A stretch of 19,520 nt of DNA from contig CAZLNO010000079.1 in the NCBI GenBank assembly GCA_964561005.1, forward strand, positions 1 through 19,520, given 5' to 3'. The stretch is from CAZLNO01 sp964561005 (GTDB lineage: Bacteria > Pseudomonadota > Alphaproteobacteria > Kiloniellales > Rhodovibrionaceae). The position numbers and the translations under genes were made by a program. Shown here one piece after another: positions 1 through 7,708 of this stretch (position 1 is its first letter; each line of letters begins with the position of its first letter). The notes under the pieces are model-generated. The model was not told the origin of the DNA and made no database searches. It worked only from the letters and a program-made list of their open reading frames with translations.

Positions 1-2
1 GC

Positions 3-50
3 ACCCGCATGCTGTCCACGCTCTCGGCGGACGGGCCGACGCAGATTTAG
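3..50 (+). CDS. possible C-terminal end of an upstream gene (partial)
   Basis: Frame 3 is open from the window edge and ends at a TAG at 48-50, giving a tail TRMLSTLSADGPTQI. The base composition is GC-rich like the core genes and unlike the toxin-antitoxin region that follows. Fifteen residues are too few to name a family. The stretch could equally be non-coding. If real, the gene converges on the toxin gene that ends at 146. Confidence 0.2.
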   Translation, partial: TRMLSTLSADGPTQI

Positions 51-70
51 GCGGCGCAGGTCTTTGAGGC

Positions 71-120
71 CACGAGGCAGCCCTCGTGAGGGAAACCGCG
101 AGGTGACGATCCGCGCGGTT
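71..120. terminator. two small hairpins between convergent gene ends
   Basis: CACGAGG (71-77) and CCTCGTG (82-88) form a 7-bp stem with a 4-base loop. AACCGCG (94-100) and CGCGGTT (114-120) form a second 7-bp stem. Neither is followed by a T tract. They lie between a plus-strand stop at 50 and the minus-strand toxin stop at 146, where a bidirectional terminator would be expected. The function is inference. Confidence 0.3.
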
Positions 121-145
121 GCCGACTTGCTGGATTGTCGCGGGG

Positions 146-469
146 TCAGCGGACGAGACGCCGGTTCAGAAGGCTCTGCATGTCGCGTCGACCGTCGAAC
201 ACCCCGTAAACAATAACTTGTTGATCAAGGATGCGGTAAATAACTCGATAAGGCTTATAGTGGACCTCGCGAAATTCCGACATGCCGACGGCCCTCAGTT
301 CCTTCGGCACGTTTCCACGTTTGGGAAGCCCGGAAAGTGCGAAAATGGTCTCCGACAATTTTGTCAGCAACGCTTCGGCTTGCTCACGACCTTCGCGCGA
401 AAGCACGTACCGATAGATATCCGAGATATCTGCTTCGGCCTCCTCGGCCAACAGAACCTCGAAGCTCAC
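146..469 (-). CDS. RelE/ParE family type II toxin
   Basis: A 107-residue protein matching the ParE/RelE toxin fold in length and pattern: an N-terminal helical hairpin (residues 5-45, rich in Ala, Glu and Leu), then the beta-sheet region with REVHYKPYRVIYRI and the closing VIVYGVFDGRRDM. ParE members poison DNA gyrase, while RelE members cleave mRNA on the ribosome; the YRVIYRI...DGRRDM pattern is closer to ParE, but the target cannot be set from sequence alone. The start is a GTG that overlaps the antitoxin stop by four bases (GTGA), so translation is probably coupled. The locus is visibly poorer in G and C than the genes downstream, which fits horizontal acquisition. Confidence 0.85.
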   Translation of the reverse strand: MSFEVLLAEEAEADISDIYRYVLSREGREQAEALLTKLSETIFALSGLPKRGNVPKELRAVGMSEFREVHYKPYRVIYRILDQQVIVYGVFDGRRDMQSLLNRRLVR

Positions 470-750
470 GAGTCATCTTCACGTCGCAACCGCGCGCGCA
501 AATCCGCGAAGGCCTGTGCGGCCGGGCGGATCTTGCCGGCTTCGACGGACCTGTTGGTCAGCGCGAGAATCTTGAGCAACGCCAGCGTCTCCTGCGTTTC
601 CTCGTAACTCTCGATGTCCTGGAGCACGGCCTTCGCCCTGCCTTGATCGGTCAAGATCACCGGTTGCCGGCTCGACTCCAACCCCTCAATGAGTTCGGGC
701 GCATGCAGCTCCAGGTCGCTGATTGGTTTGATGCGCTCTGTGATTTTCAC
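466..750 (-). CDS. Phd/YefM family antitoxin
   Basis: The N-terminal half (KITERIKPISDLELHAPEL, then QPVILTDQGRAKAVLQDIESYEE) is the Phd/YefM DNA-binding fold: a short strand, a helix, then the strand pair with the small-residue turn before VLQDIESYEE. The C-terminal third is charged and helical, as expected for the toxin-neutralising arm. I chose the GTG at 750 because AGAGG sits six bases upstream. A longer reading from the GTG at 777 adds nine residues, but it overlaps the likely -10 element and lacks a ribosome site. Phd-type antitoxins bind and repress their own promoter, so this pair is probably autoregulated. It is the first gene of the two-gene minus-strand operon. Confidence 0.85.
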   Translation of the reverse strand: MKITERIKPISDLELHAPELIEGLESSRQPVILTDQGRAKAVLQDIESYEETQETLALLKILALTNRSVEAGKIRPAAQAFADLRARLRREDDS

Positions 751-777
751 TACTCGCCTCTTTGTCTCGCTACCCAC

Positions 778-806
778 AATATAGCGTCAGAACGGTTGTA
801 AAGAAA
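778..806 (-). promoter_or_regulatory. candidate promoter of the toxin-antitoxin operon
   Basis: On the minus strand a TATATT (783-778) resembles a -10 element, with TTTCTT (806-801) 17 bases upstream. An overlapping TTTACA (802-797) is a better -35 match but is spaced only 13 bases. Transcription would begin near 772, leaving a short leader to the GTG at 750 and supporting the shorter antitoxin start. The call rests on pattern only. Confidence 0.35.
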
Positions 807-1001
807 GCCCTAGCGGATGCCATAAACGCCCCACGCTAAGAGTGCACGACGCGGCGCCTTCACAGACCGCGTCAGCAGCCTGCCACCACGCACATATATC
901 ATAGATCTCCGCTGGCGAAATCGATTGGACCGACCGCGCCCCTTGCCCTTTCCCCCAATCCCCCTCCATCCTTGTCCCCCCATTCGCCAAGGAGCCGCGC
1001 C

Positions 1002-2387
<1,386 letters not shown>

Positions 2388-2396
2388 GAGCGACAA

Positions 2397-3572
2397 ATGT
2401 CCGATACGCCACGCAGGAACAGCAACCGCCAGGGCTTCGCCACGCGCGGCATCCACGCCGGGCAGGCGCCCGACCCCACCACCGGCGCGATCATGACGCC
2501 GATCTACGCCACCTCGACCTACGTCCAGGACAGCCCCGGCGTCCACAAGGGCTTCGAGTACAGCCGCAGCCACAACCCCACGCGCTTCGCCTACGAGCGC
2601 TGCATCGCCGACCTGGAGAACGGCACCGCCGGCTTCGCCTTCGCCTCGGGCCTGGCGGCGACGGCGACGCTGCTGGACTGCCTGGACAGCGGCAGCCACG
2701 TCGTCGTCACCGACGACCTCTACGGCGGCACCTACCGGCTGTTCGAGGGGGTACTCCGGCGGGCCAGCGGGCTGGACTTCAGCTTCGTCGACATGCGCGA
2801 CCCCGAATCGGTCGAGGCGGCCATTCGCCCCGAGACGCGGCTGATCTGGGTGGAAACGCCGACCAACCCGCTGCTGAAGCTGATCGACCTGGAGGCGATC
2901 GCGGCCGTCGGCCGCCGACACGGCGTGCTGACCTGCTGCGACAACACCTTCGCCACGCCCTGGGTGCAGCGGCCCCTCGACCTGGGCTTCGATTGCGTCA
3001 TGCACTCGGCGACGAAGTACCTGAACGGCCACTCGGACATGGTGGGCGGGGTGCTGGTCGTGGGCGACAACGCCGAGCTGGGCGAGCGGCTCACCTTCCT
3101 GCAGAACGCCGTGGGCGGCGTTCAGGGGCCCTTCGACTCCTTCCTGGCGCTGCGGGGCCTGAAGACGCTGGCGCTGCGCATGGAGCGGCACTGCCAGAAC
3201 GCCCAGGCGGTGGCCGAGCACCTGGAGGGCCATGCCGCCATCGCGGCCGTCTCCTATCCCGGCCTGCCCGGCCATCCCCAGCACGACCTGGCGCGGCGCC
3301 AGATGCGCGCCGGCGGCGGCATGGTCACGGCCTTCCTGAAGGACGGCCTGCCCGCCGCGCGCCGCTTCCTGGAACGGGTCGAGGTCTTCGCCCTGGCCGA
3401 GAGCCTGGGCGGCGTGGAGAGCCTGATCGAGCACCCCGCCATCATGACCCACGCCTCCATCCCCAAGCCCCAGCGCGAGGCCATCGGCATCACCGACGGG
3501 CTGGTCCGCATCTCGGTGGGCATCGAGGACGTGGACGACCTGCTGACCGATATCAACCAAGCGTTGCAATAG
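2397..3572 (+). CDS. cystathionine gamma-lyase (Cys/Met metabolism PLP enzyme)
   Basis: A 391-residue fold-type I PLP enzyme of the Cys/Met family. Visible motifs are the YSR pair near 55-57, ASGLAATAT (83-91), the cofactor aspartate in DNTFATP (182-188), the Schiff-base lysine in HSATKYLNGHSD (K207) and the family signature SLGGVESLIEHPA near residue 345. Position directly after cystathionine beta-synthase points to gamma-lyase, which cleaves cystathionine to cysteine, 2-oxobutyrate and ammonia. Cystathionine gamma-synthase (MetB) and homocysteine or methionine gamma-lyases share the same motifs, so the substrate is inferred from context. The nine-base spacing to the upstream stop, with only a weak ribosome site (TAAGAG), suggests an operon with coupled translation. 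Confidence 0.87.
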   Translation: MSDTPRRNSNRQGFATRGIHAGQAPDPTTGAIMTPIYATSTYVQDSPGVHKGFEYSRSHNPTRFAYERCIADLENGTAGFAFASGLAATATLLDCLDSGSHVVVTDDLYGGTYRLFEGVLRRASGLDFSFVDMRDPESVEAAIRPETRLIWVETPTNPLLKLIDLEAIAAVGRRHGVLTCCDNTFATPWVQRPLDLGFDCVMHSATKYLNGHSDMVGGVLVVGDNAELGERLTFLQNAVGGVQGPFDSFLALRGLKTLALRMERHCQNAQAVAEHLEGHAAIAAVSYPGLPGHPQHDLARRQMRAGGGMVTAFLKDGLPAARRFLERVEVFALAESLGGVESLIEHPAIMTHASIPKPQREAIGITDGLVRISVGIEDVDDLLTDINQALQ

Positions 3573-3591
3573 CCTGGGAAGAGAACTACCA

Positions 3592-3630
3592 TTAACTGAT
3601 TAAGTCGACGCTCATCAACGGCATTTTAAC
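3592..3630 (+). promoter_or_regulatory. cluster of TTAA motifs upstream of motB
   Basis: Three TTAA elements (3592-3595, 3600-3603, 3626-3629, the first and last continuing to TTAAC) lie in an AT-rich patch in otherwise GC-rich DNA, about 95-130 bases before motB. TTAA-N7-TTAAC is the known CtrA site of alphaproteobacteria and CtrA often controls flagellar genes. The spacing here is N4, so only half-sites are present. It may instead simply be the motB promoter (TTAAGT, then TTTTAA 18 bases on). Confidence 0.25.
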
Positions 3631-3722
3631 CCTCGGCGCGGATGCTGCCCGGCCGGATCGACGGCCGCCGCGGCGCCGATTCGACCTGCGTCCAGCATCC
3701 TCCACGGCTCGAAGGACCCGCA

Positions 3723-4721
3723 ATGGCGGCGAAGGACGACAACGCCCGCCCCATCATCATCAAGAAAAAGAAAGGCGGCCACGACGAGCATCACGGCGGT
3801 CAATGGAAGGTCGCCTACGCCGACTTCGTGACGGCGATGATGGCGTTCTTCCTGATGATGTGGCTGCTGAACGCCACCACGGAGGAACAGCGCGACGGCA
3901 TCGCCGACTATTTCTCCCCGACCTCGGTCAGCCGCAGCACCAGCGGCGGCGGGGGCATGCTGGCCGGCCGCACCGTGGCCAAGGACGGGGCGTTGGTGCA
4001 TGACAGGGCGCCCATGGGCGTCAACATCAAGTTGCCGCCGGCGGAAAACCTGGACACGCCCAACCAGGACGGCGAGAAGGCGCGCGAGCCCAGCGAGGAG
4101 GACATTCGCCGCGAGCTGGTGGAGAAGGAGAAGGAACGCTTCGAGAAGGCCGCCGAGAAGCTGCGCCAGGCCATCGAGGCCTCGCCGGACCTGAGGGAAC
4201 TGAAGGACCAGTTGCGGATCGACCAGACGCCCGAGGGCCTGCGCATCCAGATCATCGACAAGCTGAACAGCTCCATGTTCGCCAGCGGCAGCGCGAAGCC
4301 GAACCCGGCCGCCCGGAAGCTGCTGGCCAGGATCGGGCAGGCCATCGTCAACATGCCCAACGACGTGTCGATCAAGGGACATACCGACGCCATCCCGTAT
4401 TCCAGCGACAGCGGCTACACCAACTGGGAGCTCTCGGCCGACCGGGCGAATGCCAGCCGCCGCGTGCTGCTGGACGCCGGCCTCCAGCCCGAGCGGCTCG
4501 CCGAGGTCGTCGGCCGGGCGGACCAGGACCTCCTGCTGCCGGAAGACCCCACGAACCCGAAGAACCGACGCATCTCGGTCATCCTGCTGCGCGAACAGCC
4601 CCTGGTTCCGCCGGGAGACGGGAACCGCGCGCAAGGGGCGGACGGCACCGGCGGGGTTGGTTCCCAGCCGGACGGTCGCCGTATCGGCCCCAGCATCATC
4701 GAGCGCGAGACTTCCGGCTGA
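3723..4721 (+). CDS. motB: flagellar motor stator protein MotB
   Basis: Stator subunit that anchors the ion channel to peptidoglycan and couples ion flow to flagellar rotation. The 332 residues start with a basic cytoplasmic tail (KKKK at 14-17), then the single membrane helix WKVAYADFVTAMMAFFLMMW (28-47) holding the ion-carrying aspartate D34. A charged, coiled-coil-like linker (120-165) precedes an OmpA-like peptidoglycan-binding domain (about 183-290) with GHTDAIPY, NWELSADRANASRR and NRRISV. The ATG at 3723 has AAGGA six bases upstream; the frame stays open further 5' but that part looks non-coding. No motA is adjacent, so the partner lies elsewhere. Whether protons or sodium ions are used cannot be read from this. 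Confidence 0.93.
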   Translation: MAAKDDNARPIIIKKKKGGHDEHHGGQWKVAYADFVTAMMAFFLMMWLLNATTEEQRDGIADYFSPTSVSRSTSGGGGMLAGRTVAKDGALVHDRAPMGVNIKLPPAENLDTPNQDGEKAREPSEEDIRRELVEKEKERFEKAAEKLRQAIEASPDLRELKDQLRIDQTPEGLRIQIIDKLNSSMFASGSAKPNPAARKLLARIGQAIVNMPNDVSIKGHTDAIPYSSDSGYTNWELSADRANASRRVLLDAGLQPERLAEVVGRADQDLLLPEDPTNPKNRRISVILLREQPLVPPGDGNRAQGADGTGGVGSQPDGRRIGPSIIERETSG

Positions 4722-4804
4722 CCGTCCGGGCCCGCGCGCGACATCGCCGCCCCGACCGAATGGGCCGCGCGCCGACGCGCCGCCACCGTCCGACCCGGCC
4801 CGCC

Positions 4805-4832
4805 TTGTGTCATACGCTTGGCGCCCTATTCT
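4805..4832 (+). promoter_or_regulatory. candidate promoter of bpt
   Basis: TTGTGT (4805-4810) and TATTCT (4827-4832) are separated by 16 bases and lie upstream of bpt, just before a tandem repeat. Moderate match only. Confidence 0.25.
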
Positions 4833-4834
4833 GC

Positions 4835-4864
4835 GAATCGCGAAGCTGGGAATCGCGAAGCTGG
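4835..4864. repeat. 15-bp perfect tandem duplication
   Basis: The unit GAATCGCGAAGCTGG occurs twice head to tail (4835-4849 and 4850-4864) in the leader before bpt. The length is a multiple of three but no coding frame is evident. It may be a slippage product or a duplicated binding site. Confidence 0.85.
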
Positions 4865-4946
4865 TCCGCCGGGGCGACCAGCGGCACATTGGAAGTCGGG
4901 TTCCCGGCGAGGAAATTGCGGAACCTTTTGCAAGTAACGCATGACC

Positions 4947-5046
4947 NNNNNNNNNNNNNNNNNNNNNNNNNNNNNNNNNNNNNNNNNNNNNNNNNNNNNN
5001 NNNNNNNNNNNNNNNNNNNNNNNNNNNNNNNNNNNNNNNNNNNNNN
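4947..5046. other. assembly gap of 100 N with repeated flank
   Basis: Exactly 100 unknown bases, the usual placeholder for a gap of unknown size. The nine bases before it (CGCATGACC, 4938-4946) are the same as the nine after it (5047-5055). The contigs therefore probably overlap, and the true sequence may simply run from the bpt leader into bpt. The start codon of bpt falls in this shared segment. Confidence 0.95.
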
Positions 5047-5049
5047 CGC

Positions 5050-5808
5050 ATGACCGAACGTCGCCATATTCACAAGGACGCGCCCTTTGCCTGGGCCTCC
5101 GGAGGGGCGCGGCAGAGCCTGTTCGTGCTCCGCGAACTGCCCTGCCCCTACCTCCCCGGCCGGCAGGAACGCAAGCTGGTCACCGAGCTGGCCGGCAGTC
5201 GGGCCACGGACTCCTACGGTCGCCTCTCGCGCGCCGGCTTTCGGCGCAGCCATCTCTTCGCCTACAAGCCCGCCTGTCGGGGCTGCGCGGCCTGCGTGCC
5301 CGTTCGAGTGGCAGCGCCGCGCTACGCGCCCACGAAATCGCTGCGCCGGATCGCGCGCCGGAATGCCGATCTGACGGTGACGCCGCGCCCCCCGCTGGCG
5401 ACGGGAGAACAGTATGCCCTCTTTGCCCGCTATCTGGCCCGCCGACATCCGGACGGCGACATGGCGGGGATGACCTTCGCCGACTACCGCTCGATGATCG
5501 AGGAGACCGCGGTGTCGACGCGCGTCGCCGAGTTCCGCGATGCGAAGGGTGCGTTGATCGCGGCCTGCCTGTTCGATCTGCTCGACGACGGCACCTCCGC
5601 CGTCTACGCCTTCTATGCCCCCGACGCGCACGACCGCAGCCTGGGCACCTTCGCGATCCACTGGCTCATCGCGGAGACCGCGCGGCGCGGGCTCGACTAC
5701 GTCTATCTCGGCTACTGGATCGCCGACGCCCCCAAGATGGCCTACAAGACGCGCTTCCAGCCCCTGGAGGCCCTGACGTCCGGGGGCTGGCGGCCCCGTT
5801 CAGGCTGA
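5050..5808 (+). CDS. bpt: aspartate/glutamate leucyltransferase (Bpt)
   Basis: Leucyl-tRNA-protein transferase of the N-degron pathway. It adds leucine to proteins that begin with Asp or Glu, marking them for ClpS and the ClpAP protease in the cytoplasm. The 252 residues have the ATE N-terminal part with CPYLPGR (32-38) and the cysteine cluster CRGCAACVPV (C76, C79, C82), and the GNAT-like C-terminal part with VYAFYAPD, LGTFAIHWLI (198-207) and YLGYWI...MAYKTRFQPLE (219-240). The length is normal for the family. The ATG is the third base triplet after the N run; the same ATG is present before the gap at 4941, so the start is probably true and the leader is 4722-4940. No ribosome site stands out. 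Confidence 0.9.
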   Translation: MTERRHIHKDAPFAWASGGARQSLFVLRELPCPYLPGRQERKLVTELAGSRATDSYGRLSRAGFRRSHLFAYKPACRGCAACVPVRVAAPRYAPTKSLRRIARRNADLTVTPRPPLATGEQYALFARYLARRHPDGDMAGMTFADYRSMIEETAVSTRVAEFRDAKGALIAACLFDLLDDGTSAVYAFYAPDAHDRSLGTFAIHWLIAETARRGLDYVYLGYWIADAPKMAYKTRFQPLEALTSGGWRPRSG

Positions 5809-5829
5809 CGGGACCGGACGGCGAGATTG

Positions 5830-5858
5830 TTGCGTTTGTTGCGCTGCCAACATATGCT
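5830..5858 (+). promoter_or_regulatory. candidate promoter of the TRAP transporter operon
   Basis: TTGCGT (5830-5835) and TATGCT (5853-5858) with a 17-base spacer, about 95 bases before dctP and in the only AT-richer part of this intergenic region. Confidence 0.35.
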
Positions 5859-5952
5859 CGGCTCTCCTTTCGGGGGGTGATCCGAGGGATCCGGCGCGGC
5901 CCGGCCACGGGTTCGTGTCCGCGCGAACAAAAGAGCAGGGAGAGTAACGTCC

Positions 5953-7059
5953 ATGCAACGCAGAAACTTTCTCGCCGGCGCCGGTGCCGCCACCGTCGCG
6001 GGCGCGGCGGCCGCCGCTTCGAGCTTCCCGAGGCCGGCGATCGCCCAGGGCAAGCACCAGCTCAAGATGGTCACGACCTGGCCGAAGAACTTCCCGGGTC
6101 TGGGGACCGGCGCGCAGCGCGTGGCCGACCGCATCACCGCCGCCACGGACGGCCGCATTTCGGTGAAGCTGTTCGCCGCCGGCGAGCTGGTCCCGGCCTT
6201 CGAGGCCTTCGACGCCGTGTCCAGCGGCACCGCCGACATGTATCACGGCGCGGACTACTACTGGCAGGGCAAGTCCAAGGCGTTCCCCTTCTTCTGCACC
6301 GTGCCCTACGGCATGACGTATAGCGAGGTGAACGCCTGGCTGATGCACGGCGGTGGCCAGGAGTTGTGGGACGAACTCGGCGCCGACTTCAATATTAAGG
6401 CGCTGCCGGCCGGCAACACCGGCGTGCAGATGGGCGGCTGGTTCCGCGAGCCGGTGAATTCCGTCGACGACATGAAGGGCCTGAAGTTCCGCATGCCCGG
6501 CCTGGGCGGCGAAGTGCTGCGGCAGATCGGCGTCTCGGTGGTCAACCTGCCCGGCGGCGAGCTTTTCCCGGCGCTGCAGTCCGGCGCGATCGACGGCACG
6601 GAGTGGGTCGGGCCGTGGAACGATCTGGCCTTCGGCTTCTACAAGATCACCAAGCACTACTACTGGCCGGGAATCCACGAGCCCGCGCCGGTACTGTCCT
6701 GCGGCATCAACCGCGAGGTCTGGGACAGCTTCTCCGACGCCGACAAGGCCATGATCGAGGCGATCTGCTGGGGCGAGGACAACTATACCATGGCGGAGTT
6801 CAACGCCCGCAACGGCGACGCCCTGCAGACCTTGATCGAGGAGCATGGCGTCCAGCTCCATAACTTCAGCGACGAGATCTTGAACGCTCTGGGCGAGGCG
6901 TCCGGGGACGTGCTCGCCGACGTCGCCAAGGAGGGCGGCATCGTCAAGCGCGTCTACGACAGCTTCATCAAGTTCCGCAAGGAAATGATCGCCTGGTCCA
7001 AGTACGCCGACCAGGGCTATGCCCGCGCACGTCAGCTTCCGTTCACCTACGCCGAGTAG
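5953..7059 (+). CDS. dctP: TRAP transporter substrate-binding protein, 2-oxoacid (TakP) type
   Basis: Periplasmic receptor that captures an organic acid and delivers it to the membrane subunits encoded downstream. The 368 residues begin with a twin-arginine signal (RRNFL at 3-7, Ala-rich core, likely cleavage after the Ala of AIAQ near 31). The mature protein shows the DctP7/TakP pattern: GELVPAFEA, GNTGVQMGGWFRE (154-166), the FRMPG strand and DGTEWVGPWND (214-224), whose Glu and Trp belong to the cation-plus-substrate site in characterised relatives. Those relatives bind pyruvate, other 2-oxoacids or lactate, so that is the likely ligand class. AGGGAGAG lies eight bases before the ATG. A strong hairpin follows the stop. 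Confidence 0.9.
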   Translation: MQRRNFLAGAGAATVAGAAAAASSFPRPAIAQGKHQLKMVTTWPKNFPGLGTGAQRVADRITAATDGRISVKLFAAGELVPAFEAFDAVSSGTADMYHGADYYWQGKSKAFPFFCTVPYGMTYSEVNAWLMHGGGQELWDELGADFNIKALPAGNTGVQMGGWFREPVNSVDDMKGLKFRMPGLGGEVLRQIGVSVVNLPGGELFPALQSGAIDGTEWVGPWNDLAFGFYKITKHYYWPGIHEPAPVLSCGINREVWDSFSDADKAMIEAICWGEDNYTMAEFNARNGDALQTLIEEHGVQLHNFSDEILNALGEASGDVLADVAKEGGIVKRVYDSFIKFRKEMIAWSKYADQGYARARQLPFTYAE

Positions 7060-7080
7060 ACTGGGAACGGGCGACAGGAC

Positions 7081-7113
7081 ACGGGCCCGCGCTGAACGCC
7101 GGCGCGGGCCCGT
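7081..7113 (+). promoter_or_regulatory. strong intercistronic hairpin between dctP and dctQ
   Basis: ACGGGCCCGCGC (7081-7092) pairs perfectly with 7102-7113, giving a 12-bp GC-rich stem and a nine-base loop. No T tract follows, so a plain rho-independent terminator is less likely than an mRNA stabiliser or partial attenuator. In binding-protein transporter operons such a structure lets the receptor be made in excess over the membrane subunits. That role is inferred. Confidence 0.65.
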
Positions 7114-7158
7114 TCCGTTCGCACCCGCGTTCACGGGAGAACTTGGGGAGTTGTATCG

Positions 7159-7698
7159 GTGTCCGCGCTGTACAGCCTGAGCCGGGCGATCGACCGGCTC
7201 AACGACGCGATCGGCCGCGCCGTGGCCTGGTTCGCGCTGCTGATGGTGCTGATCCAGTTCGTCGTCGTGGTGCTGCGCTACGTCTTCGGCGTCGGCTCGA
7301 TCTTCCTGCAGGAGTCGATCGTCTATCTGCACGGCACGATGTTCATGGTCGGCGCCGGCTATACCCTGCTGTACGACGGCCATGTCCGCGTCGACGTGTT
7401 CTACCGGGCGGCCTCCACCCGCTACAAGGCGATGGTGAACCTGATCGGGGTGGTGATTTTCCTGCTGCCCGTCTGCGCGCTGATCACGGCCTACGCCTGG
7501 CCCTACGTGGCCAATGCCTGGGCCGTGCGCGAGGGCTCGATCGAATCCAGCGGCATCCAGGGCGTTTTTTTGCTCAAGACCATGATCCTGGCCTTCACCG
7601 GCCTGGTGGCGCTGCAGGGCATCTCGCTGGCGCTGAAGTCGGCCATGAGCCTGGCCGGGCGGACTCCGCCCCCGCCGCCGGAAGAGCAACAGGACTGA
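7159..7698 (+). CDS. dctQ: TRAP transporter small permease subunit (DctQ)
   Basis: Small membrane subunit of the tripartite carrier, needed for assembly with the large subunit and for docking the receptor. The 179 residues hold four hydrophobic segments at about 23-45, 55-72, 90-115 and 134-156. The second and third carry the usual DctQ features LQESIVYLHGTMFMVGAGY and DGHVRVDVFY. The C-terminus ends in a Pro-rich, acidic tail. Translation starts at a GTG with GGGGAG eight bases upstream. The coding sequence contains a run of seven T near 7565-7571, unusual in this GC-rich context. The stop is ten bases before dctM, so the two are co-transcribed. Confidence 0.88.
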   Translation: MSALYSLSRAIDRLNDAIGRAVAWFALLMVLIQFVVVVLRYVFGVGSIFLQESIVYLHGTMFMVGAGYTLLYDGHVRVDVFYRAASTRYKAMVNLIGVVIFLLPVCALITAYAWPYVANAWAVREGSIESSGIQGVFLLKTMILAFTGLVALQGISLALKSAMSLAGRTPPPPPEEQQD

Positions 7699-7708
7699 GG
7701 AGGCGGAG

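Noticed and set aside
7565..7571. Seven-T run in dctQ as a phase-variable or slippage frameshift site.
   Set aside because: The frame is intact through the run, seven bases is short for known phase-variable tracts, and the product is a complete DctQ.
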